DNA of 5,314 nucleotides, taken from the NCBI GenBank assembly GCA_028717165.1, contig JAQUOK010000272.1:1-5314 (forward strand), written 5' to 3'. This stretch comes from Victivallaceae bacterium (lineage in GTDB: Bacteria > Verrucomicrobiota > Lentisphaeria > Victivallales > Victivallaceae). Below are positions 5,257 to 5,314 of this stretch, piece by piece. The notes beneath the pieces were generated by a model. It did no database searches and was not told the DNA's origin. It saw only the letters and a list, made by a program, of their open reading frames with translations. Within the stretch, counting starts at the first letter, position 1; the number at the start of each line of letters is the position of its first letter. The translations under genes and the position numbers were made by a program.

Positions 5257-5308
5257 TTGACAACAGTGGATACAACATGTAGTGTTTTCAGATGAAAAAC
5301 TACCCCAG
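5231..5308. repeat. nested and competing inverted repeats upstream of the recombinase
   Basis: GTATCCAC (5249-5256) and GTGGATAC (5266-5273) are perfect complements around a 9-nt loop. Outside them ACTAC (5240-5244) pairs with GTAGT (5279-5283), with further A-T pairs beyond a bulge. An alternative pairing joins CTGGGGTA (5244-5251) with TACCCCAG (5301-5308), which cannot form together with the first set. AAAACTAC is also directly repeated at 5237-5244 and 5296-5303. The possible GTG start at 5256 lies in the inner stem. Confidence 0.7.
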
Positions 5309-5314
5309 AAATAT

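Overview
The window looks like a chromosomal stretch of a Gram-negative bacterium with mid-range GC. The hybrid GntR-LacI regulator, the GT39-like membrane glycosyltransferase, the REP-like palindromes and the general protein style would fit Lentisphaerota (Victivallis-like) or another PVC-group bacterium. That placement is an inference from style; no rRNA or other strong marker is present.

Left part, plus strand (41-1085): queD and queE, two consecutive enzymes of the 7-deazaguanine (preQ0/queuosine) pathway, with a 13-nt gap between them. Both carry their expected metal-binding and catalytic residues. queC and queF are not seen. queE converges on, and overlaps by 4 nt, the end of a minus-strand regulator (1082-2134). 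This regulator has a GntR-type winged helix at the N-terminus and a LacI-type sugar-binding domain at the C-terminus, the AraR architecture. Upstream of it lie a good ribosome binding site, a possible sigma70-type promoter and a near-palindromic TTAAC(C)GC element that could be its own operator.

Middle, minus strand (2278-4187): three membrane-protein reading frames in a row. The first two (253 and 238 codons) look like the N- and C-terminal halves of one GT-C/GT39-like glycosyltransferase of about 500 residues, now in different frames. The second half has no usable Shine-Dalgarno at its ATG, but its frame is open back into the end of the first half. The third frame is an unrecognised 117-residue protein with three predicted membrane helices and a very strong Shine-Dalgarno. 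The first ATG of the operon sits in a perfect 15-bp tandem duplication.

Right part: a 268-nt gap (4188-4455) without a gene is packed with structure: three 7-bp tandem repeats, two REP-like palindromes in inverted orientation, another interrupted inverted repeat, and a plus-oriented intrinsic terminator although no plus-strand gene precedes it. It is followed by a minus-strand tyrosine recombinase (4456 to about 5256) with all six catalytic residues. Its N-terminal portion does not resemble a core-binding domain, its frame stays open to the window edge, and the DNA under that portion holds a dense series of perfect inverted repeats. The recombinase and the structured DNA on both sides of it are the most unusual part of the window.
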